From contig NZ_DKGQ01000057.1 in NCBI RefSeq assembly GCF_002453355.1, positions 1-64,000 of the forward strand: DNA of 64,000 bases, read 5' to 3'. Positions within the stretch are counted from its first letter, which is position 1, and each line of letters opens with the position of its first letter. The notes below the pieces were generated by a model, which was not told where the DNA came from, did no database searches, and worked only from the letters and a program-made list of their open reading frames with translations. The translations under genes and the position numbers were made by a program. The stretch is from Psychrobacter sp. UBA6766. Its GTDB lineage: Bacteria > Pseudomonadota > Gammaproteobacteria > Pseudomonadales > Moraxellaceae. Of this stretch, positions 46,451 through 56,066 are shown in pieces.

Positions 46451-47083
46451 TTATTTAATAGCAATCCAAAACATCTCTTTTGAGCGTGGTCGTGAAGCGC
46501 CAGGTTTAATACTACGAATTTTACTAAAATCCGCCTGCATCTGCTTGCGTAATTCTTGCGTGCCCTCACCCTGAAACACTTTCATAATAAGCGCGCCACC
46601 TTCTGGTAAGGTTGCCAGCGCGAAATCGACCGCCAACTCGCATAAGTACATCATGCGCGGCTGATCGATGGCACTGTTGCCGGCAGTATTGGGGGCCATA
46701 TCAGATAACACCACATCGACCTGTTTGTCGCCAACTTCCGTCATGATTTGATCAAACACTTCTGCCTCACGAAAATCGCCCTGAATAAAAGTAACATCAG
46801 GCAAGGTATCCATTGGCAAAATATCAGAGGCAATTAAAACGCCTTTTTCACCAACCAATTTGCTAGCAACTTGCGACCAACTACCAGGCGCGCTACCTAA
46901 ATCAACGACAGTCATGCCTTTTTTAATCAGATTGGTCTTTTCATTAATCTCAAGTAATTTGTAAGCAGCACGCGCACGGTAGCCGTCTTTTTGGGCTTTT
47001 TTCACATAAGGATCGTCAATATGCTCCTGCATCCAAGCACTGCTGCTTTTTGACAATTTTTTATTTTCAATACGCGTGACCAA
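46451..47083 (-). CDS. rlmE: 23S rRNA (uridine-2'-O-)-methyltransferase
   Basis: Methylates U2552 of 23S rRNA in the A-loop, late in 50S assembly (also called FtsJ/RrmJ). The 210-residue protein has the typical NKKLSKSSSAWMQEHIDDPYV start and the SAM motif VVDLGSAPGSWSQVA, with further VVLSDMAPNTAGN. The start is a TTG with AGGAG 7 bases upstream; no ATG fits. It precedes ftsH on the same strand, the classic rlmE-ftsH order, with 450 bp between. Confidence 0.96.
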   Translation of the reverse strand: MVTRIENKKLSKSSSAWMQEHIDDPYVKKAQKDGYRARAAYKLLEINEKTNLIKKGMTVVDLGSAPGSWSQVASKLVGEKGVLIASDILPMDTLPDVTFIQGDFREAEVFDQIMTEVGDKQVDVVLSDMAPNTAGNSAIDQPRMMYLCELAVDFALATLPEGGALIMKVFQGEGTQELRKQMQADFSKIRSIKPGASRPRSKEMFWIAIK

Positions 47084-47450
47084 TATACTGCTCCTATCGC
47101 TTTGTAAAACACACTTTGCTAAATATAGTTAACGGCTTATAAAGTGATTGTCTATAACATGATTATGTCAGGGCGCTCAAAGTCTAAGCGCTCAAATTCT
47201 TTAAATCGCTTAGCAATAAAGTCCTTAATGCACGCTTTAACTTCGAACAGTTAAATTCTCTTGGTGAAAACACTGCTTTATAAATCTGTAGCGTTTATAA
47301 TGTTCGCATACTTTCAGTTTAACATTTTCATCACGTAAAATCGTGCAAAATCCTGCTGATCTCATGCAAGGTGACCACAGATTATCTATAATGGTCATTA
47401 TCTGCTCTTAATAGCACTCTCTTTTATTTTTATCAACCTCTAGGAATTGT
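47084..47450. other. Divergent promoter region between rlmE and yhbY
   Basis: A 367-bp region with a TATAAT at 47387-47392 that could serve yhbY, though its -35 is poor. The two genes are also divergent in E. coli. No gene is visible. Confidence 0.45.
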
Positions 47451-47762
47451 ATGCAACTCGATAACGCTACCATTAAACGCCTAAAAGGCATTGGTCACGA
47501 CCTTAAACCGATTGTTATGATTGGCAATAAAGGTATTACCCCAAGCATCACTGAAGAGATTGATCGCGCTTTGACGGATCATGAACTCATCAAAGTAAAA
47601 CTACCAGCAGGTACGAAAGAAGAACGCGATATTATCGGCGCTGAGCTGGCAGCAGCGGCTAACGCGTCTTTGGTACACTCAATTGGTCGTATGGCGCTGT
47701 TATTGCGTCAAAACCCAAATGCCAATCCTAAACTGTCAAATCTTGCTCGTCATGCGCAGTAA
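47451..47762 (+). CDS. yhbY: Ribosome assembly RNA-binding protein YhbY
   Basis: Small CRM-domain protein that binds precursor 50S particles. The 103-residue protein has the domain hallmark MIGNKGITPSI (GNKG loop) and LIKVKLPAG. E. coli YhbY is 97 residues. CTAGGAATTGT precedes the ATG. It is divergent from rlmE, the same arrangement as in many Gammaproteobacteria; both act on the large subunit. Confidence 0.95.
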   Translation: MQLDNATIKRLKGIGHDLKPIVMIGNKGITPSITEEIDRALTDHELIKVKLPAGTKEERDIIGAELAAAANASLVHSIGRMALLLRQNPNANPKLSNLARHAQ

Positions 47763-47949
47763 GTCATTCTTTTCAGCTTAGTTTCTGTTTTTACCCTATC
47801 TGATAAAAGCCGCGCTACACTTTGCTCGCGGCTTTTGTTTTATAACTTTTTTGTTCTACAACCTACCCTAAAATAAGTGGATATCTTGAGAGTTTTGATA
47901 AATAGATTCCTGATAAATAAAGCCTTGATAAATAGAGCGCTACCAAATT

Positions 47950-48786
47950 ATGAGTCAAATTTTTAATTTATGCTTAGCAGCTGATACGTTAGCCGCTGAT
48001 GCCCAGAAGCTTGGCGTCACCATAGATACCTTACAAAGCATTCAAGTAGAGGTAACCACCACTCTGCTACAAACAGCCCAAATAACCCAAACAGCGCAGC
48101 AGTCAGAGTGGCAATTACAGCTCAGTTATCGAATAATGCTGCCGATTAAAACACTAGCAGCGCAATTAAATTGGCTAACATGGCAAACGAGCAATGTAGG
48201 CTTTGTAGATTATTTATGGGAGCAGACTTGCCTTGAGTGCTTTTTAGCAGGCAGTTTGATCACTAGCGCCGTTTCGATACATAGCGCTGATGTTGATAAA
48301 ACAGCGCCTTATATTGAAATTAACGCCAGTCCTGATGGTCGTTATGCACTTTATCAGTTTGCCAATTATCGTAGTCCTGCCACACTGCCACCAACGCCGC
48401 TTTTACAAACTAATGGACAAACGCGCGCGTCGATTAATTGGATTGCTAATAGAGAGAATGCCAGTACAGAGCAAAAGTCCTCGTTAATGCTGGTTGGGCC
48501 TTTCAAGAACTTCTTCGCACCTAGAACCGCTGCTGCTAACACTTATCATTACGAGCGCCGCTTTAATTTATCGTTAAGCCAACTGTCTCACACAAAGACT
48601 GATATCGATAATAATGTCATTGACTACATTCACCCTTGCGTGATTTTAAGCTTTACTACGACGTTTGGTACAACGGCGTTATATTTCGCGCCCAAACACG
48701 CCTCTCCGCCCGACTTTCATAATCAGCATTACTGGTCCTTGTTTGATAAACAAGCCGCCATGATTAAACCCTTTTATAGCTCCTAA
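47950..48786 (+). CDS. DOMON-like domain protein
   Basis: A 278-residue protein with a beta-rich fold resembling the DOMON-like family found near murB-type genes. Recognisable pieces are the WEQTCLECFL stretch, YIEINASPDGRYALYQFANYR in the middle and HYWSLFD at the C-terminal end. There is no signal peptide. The family's function is unknown to me; a ligand-binding role is suggested for DOMON folds in general. No strong ribosome site precedes the ATG at 47950. It lies 188 bp after yhbY on the same strand. Confidence 0.75.
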   Translation: MSQIFNLCLAADTLAADAQKLGVTIDTLQSIQVEVTTTLLQTAQITQTAQQSEWQLQLSYRIMLPIKTLAAQLNWLTWQTSNVGFVDYLWEQTCLECFLAGSLITSAVSIHSADVDKTAPYIEINASPDGRYALYQFANYRSPATLPPTPLLQTNGQTRASINWIANRENASTEQKSSLMLVGPFKNFFAPRTAAANTYHYERRFNLSLSQLSHTKTDIDNNVIDYIHPCVILSFTTTFGTTALYFAPKHASPPDFHNQHYWSLFDKQAAMIKPFYSS

Positions 48787-48840
48787 TCTGATGTAGTCCT
48801 TAATCTCATTTACTCCTAAAACCCTTGCTTTAAAGCATAA

Positions 48841-48877
48841 AAAAACCAGTAATCTCATAAAGAGCATTACTGGGTTC
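48841..48877 (-). terminator. Terminator of the CHAP-domain gene
   Basis: Stem CCAGTAAT/ATTACTGG with a 12-base loop; on the minus strand it is followed by TTTTTTT. It lies about 70 bp past the stop. Confidence 0.8.
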
Positions 48878-48944
48878 GGAGAAAACACTTAATTTGAAAA
48901 ATGGCGATAATTGCTTATTGAAAGAACTGCCTAATAGTTAGCTA

Positions 48945-49670
48945 TTATTCAGCCATTGCAAGGTAGATGCCACGATTTGACGCATCGTCAACATATTTAG
49001 AATCACGCCAGGTTGTATAATTGTATACGCCACTGTATGGGCTAATGCTGCTCTGACGGAAATCTGAAACCCAATTATTACCATCAAATATTTGAATATG
49101 GCCATGTGGGTGCTTCGAGCTGCGATCATAAACCACAACATCGCCTACTTGTGGCTGCGTATTATTACTAATCTTAGCAAAGCCAGCTTGGGCTAGCGTA
49201 CCACGAGAGGCATACTGATAGGCTGAAGGGTTAGGCGTAAATTCGTAACCTGCTGATTGTAATGCTTTACGGACGTAACGAGCACAGTAACCCGTGCTGC
49301 TTGAGCGCGCGACGCGTGAGGCATTGGCCGCGGCAATCGCAGGAGCAGAATAACGATCTGGTACTGAGTTTGCTTGCTGCTGACGCTGCTCATAAGATAA
49401 GCGGCTGGTTAGCGAGGCAAGCTGGTATTCTTTTTGTTTCGCATGAGCACTAAGGCTATCAATTGCTTGACTGATTTCATCATTGCTAGAGACATAGGCA
49501 CCGCTATTGGTACTATAGATATTGCGACTCGAACCGTAGTTCGCAGAAGTAGAAATATTTGTGATGGTATGACTCAAGGTATTATTCGGTTGAAAGGTTG
49601 TTTCGACAGCACCACTCGTTTGTGCTATACCCATTCCCAATACTGACAAAATTAATAAAGCTTGTTTCAT
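48945..49670 (-). CDS. Exported CHAP-domain peptidoglycan amidase-like protein
   Basis: A 241-residue protein with a signal peptide (MKQALLILSVLGMGIAQTSG, cleavage near A21), a Ser/Asn-rich region with a short predicted coiled stretch (AKQKEYQLASLTSRLSYEQ), and a C-terminal CHAP domain. The catalytic Cys is C129 in GYCARYVRKAL and the His is in HPHGHIQIFDG (H191). CHAP enzymes cleave peptidoglycan amides or cross-bridges; the target here is inferred. AGGT lies 10 bases before the ATG at 49670. It is divergent from dciA, and an envelope-gene block begins 1.7 kb away. Confidence 0.85.
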   Translation of the reverse strand: MKQALLILSVLGMGIAQTSGAVETTFQPNNTLSHTITNISTSANYGSSRNIYSTNSGAYVSSNDEISQAIDSLSAHAKQKEYQLASLTSRLSYEQRQQQANSVPDRYSAPAIAAANASRVARSSSTGYCARYVRKALQSAGYEFTPNPSAYQYASRGTLAQAGFAKISNNTQPQVGDVVVYDRSSKHPHGHIQIFDGNNWVSDFRQSSISPYSGVYNYTTWRDSKYVDDASNRGIYLAMAE

Positions 49671-49834
49671 AAATTTACTACCTATTGTAAATACAGGATT
49701 GCTTGCCGTCCGTGACAAAGCATGAATTAATTTAGGGAAGATGATCATGAAATAAACATGATAAAATCCGTAGTACAAAAGCTCGCTGTTTATGATGAAT
49801 ATCGATTTTGTCACCTATAAGATGAGTGTTTACG

Positions 49835-50350
49835 ATGTCAAAAAAACAACCTAACCGCCTTGCTAAACTGATTGATCATCAAGCTTTTGCCGGTAGCGCA
49901 CTACCCCAAACTCTTGCTGACAATATGCGTTTATATCTACAAGCAACGACCGAGGTAAAAGAGCTTTTGGTAGATTGTCTACCTGAGGAAATCCTCAATA
50001 ACTGCTGGGTCGTGGGCTTAACCCCTGAGCAACTTATACTCAGTGTGGGCTCGATGACCGCTGCCAATCATATTCGCTATTTACAGAACGCCTATTTGCA
50101 GGTATTAACGGAGCAGTCGATTACATTTAAACAACTCAAGCAAATTCGCGTCGTAGTGGCCAATACTCTCGCTCATAATAATTATTCTAAATCATCAAAA
50201 GCGTTGTCAGCGACCTTATCAAAGGCTCACAAAGCCAATGAAAATCAGGCCCTTAGCCAAAACACAAAGCGGACTATATCACAGGCTGCAGAGCATGTCA
50301 CCACTGATAAAAATCTCAAAAACGCACTTCTGCGCCTGCTCAATCAATAA
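49835..50350 (+). CDS. dciA: DciA-type helicase loader (DUF721)
   Basis: A 171-residue protein of the DUF721/DciA family, which loads the replicative helicase DnaB in bacteria that lack DnaC. It has an N-terminal KH-like domain (LADNMRLYLQATTEVKELLVD, CWVVGLTPEQLILSVGSM, AANHIRYLQNAYLQVL) and a long low-complexity tail with Lys, Ser, Asn and Gln. I take the ATG at 49835; a GTG three codons upstream is possible. It converges on lpxC; in pseudomonads dciA also neighbours lpxC, which supports the call. Confidence 0.85.
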   Translation: MSKKQPNRLAKLIDHQAFAGSALPQTLADNMRLYLQATTEVKELLVDCLPEEILNNCWVVGLTPEQLILSVGSMTAANHIRYLQNAYLQVLTEQSITFKQLKQIRVVVANTLAHNNYSKSSKALSATLSKAHKANENQALSQNTKRTISQAAEHVTTDKNLKNALLRLLNQ

Positions 50351-50437
50351 AAACCATCGGTTTGGGTTGTAAAGTTATGTAACTCAGACCCATGATTTAC
50401 CCTCTTCAAGCTGCGTTTTTGTAATTCCATAAACAAA

Positions 50438-50494
50438 AAAAATCATCTGTCGGTGCCATTCACATAGTGAACCTCACTGACAGATGATTTTATT
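50438..50494. terminator. Bidirectional terminator between dciA and lpxC
   Basis: Long stem AAATCATCTGTC/GACAGATGATTT with a further GGTG/CAC pairing and A/T tracts on both sides, between two convergent genes. Confidence 0.88.
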
Positions 50495-50648
50495 ATTTCC
50501 TGCATCTTTTGTTTTATCGATGCTAGAAGATAGTTTTGCTAAAATAGTAAAGATAATATCCATTTACACGAATATTATTTAGTACTGCTTATAATCAACT
50601 TATGTAATATTACGTAAATGTTTCGATACTTCGTGTATATTCCTGTAT

Positions 50649-51566
50649 TCATCCTTCAACTGTTATAGGATTCAAAGGTAAATATTCGATAGGACAGCTT
50701 ACATTGTCATCAAAAGTTACAATTTCAAAGTTATTAGGGTCGGATAATATCTCACGTACCAACATATTGTTTAATGCATGACCAGATTTATAAGCATTGA
50801 AACGACCTAAAATCGGATAGCCAATCAGATATAAATCACCCAAAGCGTCTAAGATTTTATGACGAACAAATTCATCATGAAAGCGCAGTCCTTCTTCATT
50901 AAGAATACTAACATCATCAATGACGATGGCATTGTCCATACTGCCGCCTAGCGCTAAATTATTTTGACGCAAAGCTTCAATATCACGCAAAAAGCCAAAA
51001 GTTCGCGCTGAGCTTAACTGTTCGATAAAATTTTGTGTTGAAAACTGCAACTGTGCATGCTGGAAATCTTTATTAATAGCAGGATGGTCAAAATCTATCT
51101 CAAAGTTTAATTCAAAGCCGTCATAAGGACGCAGCTCTGCCCATTTATCGTCAACTTTGACGCGTACGGGGCGCACAATTTTAATAAAGCGCTTTAAAGC
51201 TTCTTGTTCACAAAATCCTGCTTGCAGTAGCAAACCAACAAACGGCGCTGCGCTACCGTCCATAATCGGTATTTCTGACGCTGACACGCGGATTAAGAGA
51301 TTATCAACCCCAAGTCCCGCTATAGCACTAAGCAAATGCTCGACCGTGCCCACGCGTGTACCACCAAATACCAGATTTGATGACATCATAGTATCTTGTA
51401 CCAAAAAGGCACTAGCAGGAATGGGTTCGCTACCTGCTATATCAGAACGCTCAAAAATAATCCCAGTATTAATGGGTTGCGGATGAAACTCTAAGTCAAC
51501 AGGTTGACCACTATGAAGACCAGTACCTGTAACGGCTATTGCTGTTTTTATGGTTCGTTGGTTCAT
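50649..51566 (-). CDS. lpxC: UDP-3-O-acyl-N-acetylglucosamine deacetylase
   Basis: First committed step of lipid A synthesis, a zinc deacetylase. The 305-residue protein equals E. coli LpxC in length. Zinc and catalytic residues correspond to H77 (VEHLLSAIAGLGVDN), H236 and D240 (HKILDALGD) and H263 (KSGHALNN). The start is the ATG at 51566, with AGAAG upstream; 15 more codons are open to 51611 but are not family-like. It lies downstream of ftsZ on the same strand but has its own position behind the ftsZ terminator. Confidence 0.97.
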   Translation of the reverse strand: MNQRTIKTAIAVTGTGLHSGQPVDLEFHPQPINTGIIFERSDIAGSEPIPASAFLVQDTMMSSNLVFGGTRVGTVEHLLSAIAGLGVDNLLIRVSASEIPIMDGSAAPFVGLLLQAGFCEQEALKRFIKIVRPVRVKVDDKWAELRPYDGFELNFEIDFDHPAINKDFQHAQLQFSTQNFIEQLSSARTFGFLRDIEALRQNNLALGGSMDNAIVIDDVSILNEEGLRFHDEFVRHKILDALGDLYLIGYPILGRFNAYKSGHALNNMLVREILSDPNNFEIVTFDDNVSCPIEYLPLNPITVEG

Positions 51567-51789
51567 GGCTGTCTTCTCACATATTTTGTTACAATTGATA
51601 TAGTGTAGCATTACCCGCCCCCAGTTCGCTAGCGCTAAAAAGCGTTAATTTGCTTATCCTTTTGATTGATAACACTTATCGTCATTATTTTAACGTTTAT
51701 TTTTATAACGTAACAAATGCTCAAACTTTAATAATTGGCAGTTTACGACAGACTATGAATGTTCAACCTTTTATAGTGACTTCTCTATA

Positions 51790-51827
51790 AAACAAAAAAA
51801 AGCCAGTATTGAAATACTGGCCTTTTT
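51790..51827 (-). terminator. Terminator of ftsZ
   Basis: Stem GCCAGTATT/AATACTGGC with a tight loop, T run on both sides, 38 bp past the ftsZ stop. It separates ftsZ from lpxC. Confidence 0.88.
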
Positions 51828-51864
51828 TACTAAAACTGTCTAAAGCGATCATTTACTTTAATGA

Positions 51865-53061
51865 CTATTTATTCTGTTGGCGCTTAAGATAGTCTTGGAT
51901 GCTGTTGGTTTTGGTCTTAGGCTGCTCTTGCGTCACATTTGAGCGTATCGGGTTTTCTTGATACTGAGCTTGCGACTGTTTTTGACTGTTTAGCGCACTG
52001 GTATGTAAGTTTGGGTCAACCGGCTGGGTGCTATTGACAGAAGGTACTGGCTGCTCGACCGCTTCTGGCTCTTCGCCAGCATTTTCATCTAAGGTCAATC
52101 CCGTTGCAATAACGGTAACATGCAAATCATCACCCATCTTTTCATCGATAACAGAACCGTAGAAAATATGCGCGTCGTCGATATCAGTAATTTCTTCGAC
52201 AATGACACTGATTTTGCTCATCTCATCTAGTGATAAAGACTCAGAAGAGATGACGTTAACCAGTAGACCTTTGGCATTTTCTAGACGTAAATCATCTAAT
52301 AACGGCGATCTGATGGCTTTTTCGGTTGCCTGACGCGCACGATCATCGCCACTAGCACGGCCAATTCCCATCATCGCATGACCTTTAGCGGTCATCGCGG
52401 TGCGAATATCGTTAAAGTCAATATTAATCATACCTTCGCTAGCGATGGTTTCCGCAATACCTTGAACCGCATGCAATAGGACGTCATCCGCTTTTTTAAA
52501 GGCGTCTTGCATAGAGATATTGCCGTAAACACTCATCAGCTTATCATTTGGAATAGTAATGATTGAGTCGACAAAGTTGGTTAGCTGCTCAATACCCGCT
52601 TTAGCTGCCTTGATACGTTTGCCACCTTCAAACTTAAATGGCGTGGTCACAACCGCCACTGTCAACACTTCCATCTCTTTGGCAATACGAGCAACCACTG
52701 GAGCTGCGCCTGTACCTGTACCGCCGCCCATTCCAGCCGTAATAAAGACCATGTCTGAGTGCTCAAGCAAGGCACGGATGGCCTCTTCCTCAGTTTCTGC
52801 CGCTTCACGACCAACCTCTGGGTTTGCTCCAGCACCCAGTCCACGGTTGGTTTTTGCACCAAGTTGCAATTTATGGGGCGCTGTCAGACGATCGAGCGCT
52901 TGCTTATCCGTATTAGCACAGACAAACGTTACCCCTCTAATCCCTTGTTGAACCATGTGCTCAACCGCATTACCGCCGCCGCCGCCCACACCGAATACAG
53001 TGAAGCTTGCCTGGCCGTTACTTTGGAGCTGGTTATCATCTGGCATGGTGTATTTTGACAT
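51865..53061 (-). CDS. ftsZ: Cell division protein FtsZ
   Basis: Tubulin-like GTPase that forms the Z-ring. The 398-residue protein has the GTP-binding signature GGGTGTG (112-118), FTVFGVGGGGGNAV at the N-terminus, and a C-terminal peptide SIQDYLKRQQ that binds FtsA and ZipA, after a Gln/Pro/Ser-rich linker. The start is the ATG at 53061 with GGAG 10 bases upstream; a reading to 53118 adds unrelated residues. ftsA lies 235 bp upstream. Confidence 0.98.
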   Translation of the reverse strand: MSKYTMPDDNQLQSNGQASFTVFGVGGGGGNAVEHMVQQGIRGVTFVCANTDKQALDRLTAPHKLQLGAKTNRGLGAGANPEVGREAAETEEEAIRALLEHSDMVFITAGMGGGTGTGAAPVVARIAKEMEVLTVAVVTTPFKFEGGKRIKAAKAGIEQLTNFVDSIITIPNDKLMSVYGNISMQDAFKKADDVLLHAVQGIAETIASEGMINIDFNDIRTAMTAKGHAMMGIGRASGDDRARQATEKAIRSPLLDDLRLENAKGLLVNVISSESLSLDEMSKISVIVEEITDIDDAHIFYGSVIDEKMGDDLHVTVIATGLTLDENAGEEPEAVEQPVPSVNSTQPVDPNLHTSALNSQKQSQAQYQENPIRSNVTQEQPKTKTNSIQDYLKRQQNK

Positions 53062-53296
53062 AAAAAGGTTTCTCCAGTTGCAGATAGCGTGATGGTCGAT
53101 ACGTAGTAACACACTCATATGGCGCGCTATCGACTTACTATATATAAATGTATTTAAATAAAACAGGGCAATGGCTTAAATAGTTGTGCTCAGCCAATAT
53201 ATGCCATTATTGTACAGGGTGCTGCTATTAATATGCTTACCTATCATGCTGCGGCATACTCTTCAATACTTAGTAGGCGTAAATTTGCCAGCAGAA

Positions 53297-54589
53297 TTAT
53301 AGTATCTTTTTGAGGACACTAGCAAAACGTTGTCCCGCACTTTGAAAAACACCCGTGACGCGATTTTTTTGAATCGCTTCTGGCTCACTTTTTTCACTGT
53401 GGCGAAACTGCTCGCTTTGACTATATAGTAAGGTACCAAATGCCGTTTGATAAGCGCGATCATTGACCTGCATATTCAGCTGCTTAAATGATTCGTCATT
53501 GCCAAAATGATTATAAGCACTAATAGCAGGATGGGTATTGGTCAATACCACTGGCATTTTCAGTAGTTTTTTAGCGAAAGGTATCATACCTTTAATGGCA
53601 CTTCCGCCGCCTGTGAGTACAATACCTTTATCAATATAGCCTAACAAATCAGCGTCATGAAGTTGACGAACCACTTCAGTAAAAATCTGCACATAACGCG
53701 CTTCAATAATGCGCGCTAGATTATACGTCCCAATATTAATCTCATCGCCTGTTCCTTGCGGCTTAAATAGAAAGAATGAGCTAGGGTCGACGCTATTAAC
53801 ATCGACAGTACCGTGCGTTTTTTTAAGCCGCTCAGCTTCTATCATGGAAATGCCAACATCAGCTGAAATATCCATCGTCACTTCATGGCTACCTGTGGCG
53901 ATACAGTGGGTAAAAATCAGTTTATTTTCTTTATACACACAGATACTGGTGGTACTCGCGCCGATATCAACTAAGCAAACCCCTTGTTGGCGCTCGTCAC
54001 TCATCAAACTATATTCGGCACTGGTAACGGCATCAAAAACAATATGATCGATGCCTACGTCACAGCTTTGCAAGAGTTTTTGGATATTCTGACGGCCAGC
54101 TACTGGCATCATCATCATATGATACATAACGGTGATATTGTGCGCGACCATGTCGATGGCGTCATCAACCATAAACTCTTGATTGTCGATATAAATACCT
54201 TGCTGACAACAATGCATCAGATAGTAGTCAGGCGACAAATCTTGTGATTTGGCATTAGATAGTGCTTGCACCATATCTTTGGCACGAACAAATTCATCCT
54301 CAACCCTGACATTACCTGCACTATTTTTACTTAATAGCTCAGGTGTTGCTAAGGTCAACCAAACACTATGCACGCGGCAATTGGCGGTATCTTCTGCTTC
54401 TTGAATGGCTTGTTTGATCGCGCCTTGCAAACGTTCACGATGCTTTATCTGACCTTGATAAAAATCGCTATTTTTAACTTGTCCCACACCCATAATACGA
54501 ATGTCTTTTGCAGAGACAACACTGCCAATGACGACATACACTGCCGTGGCACTTAGATGGACAACAACCAGATTTTCAGTATTTTTCAT
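53297..54589 (-). CDS. ftsA: Cell division protein FtsA
   Basis: Actin-like ATPase that tethers FtsZ to the membrane. The 430-residue protein starts near MKNTENLVVVHLSATAVYVV. It has the actin-fold phosphate loops DIGASTTSICVYKEN and the VLTGGGSAIKGMIPFAKKLL motif, and ends in the amphipathic helix FASVLKKIL used for membrane attachment. I chose the ATG at 54589 because the reading to 54664 adds a segment with no family match. It lies between ftsQ and ftsZ as usual. Confidence 0.95.
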   Translation of the reverse strand: MKNTENLVVVHLSATAVYVVIGSVVSAKDIRIMGVGQVKNSDFYQGQIKHRERLQGAIKQAIQEAEDTANCRVHSVWLTLATPELLSKNSAGNVRVEDEFVRAKDMVQALSNAKSQDLSPDYYLMHCCQQGIYIDNQEFMVDDAIDMVAHNITVMYHMMMMPVAGRQNIQKLLQSCDVGIDHIVFDAVTSAEYSLMSDERQQGVCLVDIGASTTSICVYKENKLIFTHCIATGSHEVTMDISADVGISMIEAERLKKTHGTVDVNSVDPSSFFLFKPQGTGDEINIGTYNLARIIEARYVQIFTEVVRQLHDADLLGYIDKGIVLTGGGSAIKGMIPFAKKLLKMPVVLTNTHPAISAYNHFGNDESFKQLNMQVNDRAYQTAFGTLLYSQSEQFRHSEKSEPEAIQKNRVTGVFQSAGQRFASVLKKIL

Positions 54590-54806
54590 GGTACCAGACA
54601 AATTATCGCTAAACAGGAGAGCAAATGACGTCTCCATTAAATCATTAAAAATGCGCTTTATCACGCGGTCATGTTATAAGTAAACTCTCTACATTAAAAA
54701 GCAGACGGACATAGAACCTTAATTGCTTTCTTATTTTTTATTTCTTGGTTTCTTTCTTGACATTTTTGCTTAGTATCTTTGCTGGGTACTGTCTCGAGAT
54801 GCTTTT

Positions 54807-55604
54807 TTATGGTGGTGTTTCAGCATTTTTTGGCGGCGCCAGATTCCATGCGATGGTAAATCCATTTTTGTAACGAAGATCGACTGACTGTATTTCTTCT
54901 CGGCGGCTGCTTAATTGATTGCCAAGCAGCTGACTTAAATTCAATAGTTTTTGCGCAGTGTTTTCATTATCAACAATGACACGTAACCCATTATCAAAGC
55001 GAATCAGCCAAGTCATTCTTGGTGAAAGAATGATATCGGCAACTTGCATATCAAGCGGCGCAAACCAGTCGTTCACTTGCTGCATTTGTTGCATAATAAC
55101 GGGCGCTTGCGCTGTATCACCTTGTAGAGTCGCAAAACGCTCTTGCGTTAACTCTCTACTATCAGCAGGAACAAAAACCGCGCCTTTTGCATCTACCAAA
55201 CGCTCAGTACCGAAATTTGCCACTGCCTGCTTTGGCAACGCTTTAATCACAATACCTTGTTGCCAATCACGGCTGATACTGACTTGGTCAACCCACGCGA
55301 GACTGGTGGATATATCTCTAAGTGCTTGCAAGTCGGAGGTAAAGAAACTGCTCACACTCTGTTGGCTCATGACTTGCTGTAACGCTCGATATTGCGCCAC
55401 GGTCAACCCACGTTCATCGACATGGATAGCCGCAGGTGGAGCATCACGCAATGCTTTACCACCCATGACCAATATCAGTACGAGCAAACCGAGTACCAGT
55501 ACTGTAAAAAAATATCTGACCATTTTCGGTATTTGAAAGTTAGAGCTAGGGTGAGAGGTTTTATCACTCATCAAGTCAGCGATGTCATTGACAGTTTGAG
55601 TCAT
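54807..55604 (-). CDS. ftsQ: Cell division protein FtsQ
   Basis: Bitopic inner-membrane divisome protein that binds FtsB/FtsL. The 265-residue protein has a cytoplasmic N-terminus (about 1-28), one membrane helix (about 30-50, YFFTVLVLGLLVLILVMGGK), a POTRA domain (about 58-130, WVDQVSISRDWQQGIVIKAL) and the FtsQ beta domain (with WLIRFDNGLRVIVDNENT). GGGA lies about 11 bases before the ATG. ftsA follows 217 bp downstream. Confidence 0.93.
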   Translation of the reverse strand: MTQTVNDIADLMSDKTSHPSSNFQIPKMVRYFFTVLVLGLLVLILVMGGKALRDAPPAAIHVDERGLTVAQYRALQQVMSQQSVSSFFTSDLQALRDISTSLAWVDQVSISRDWQQGIVIKALPKQAVANFGTERLVDAKGAVFVPADSRELTQERFATLQGDTAQAPVIMQQMQQVNDWFAPLDMQVADIILSPRMTWLIRFDNGLRVIVDNENTAQKLLNLSQLLGNQLSSRREEIQSVDLRYKNGFTIAWNLAPPKNAETPP

Positions 55605-56066
55605 AATACACGTCGTCCCTATTTTCTCTTAAAACCATTTACATAACGCCAATGGTGCTTGTATTAAAGGTAAATCTGCTTTCTATTCGCAGTACTCTAT
55701 AAATCGATATATTATTAATTTATCTGTCTAAAGCGATCTATAAAGCTTGGTTATGCGCTTTAAAAGTTAACATTTTTCTCATTTAATGAATAACTTAAGA
55801 AGAAATTGCATAAATAACCATAAATATCACTAATATAGACCAATAATTACAATATTAACGTATTTTACATTTAAACAATAGCACATCACCCATTACCAAT
55901 GACGAAATTACACAAGTTTACATTAAGTTGTGTTATAGCAGGGCTAGCGATACATTTAAATGAATTTAGGAAAGCTACTTAGCTTTAATGGATAGATATT
56001 AAAGCTAAGTTTTAGGAAGTCTACTTCAAAACCTATTAGGCAAGACCTTATTTTATCAACAGATAC
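55605..56066. other. 462-bp gene-free gap between ddl and ftsQ with a 13-bp stem
   Basis: In most Gammaproteobacteria ddl and ftsQ almost touch. Here an AT-rich gap separates them. It holds a perfect 13-bp inverted repeat, ACTTAGCTTTAAT (55977-55989) and ATTAAAGCTAAGT (55998-56010), with an 8-base loop. The stem has no T run on the minus strand. A separate promoter for ftsQAZ probably lies in the gap. No gene is seen. Confidence 0.6.
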
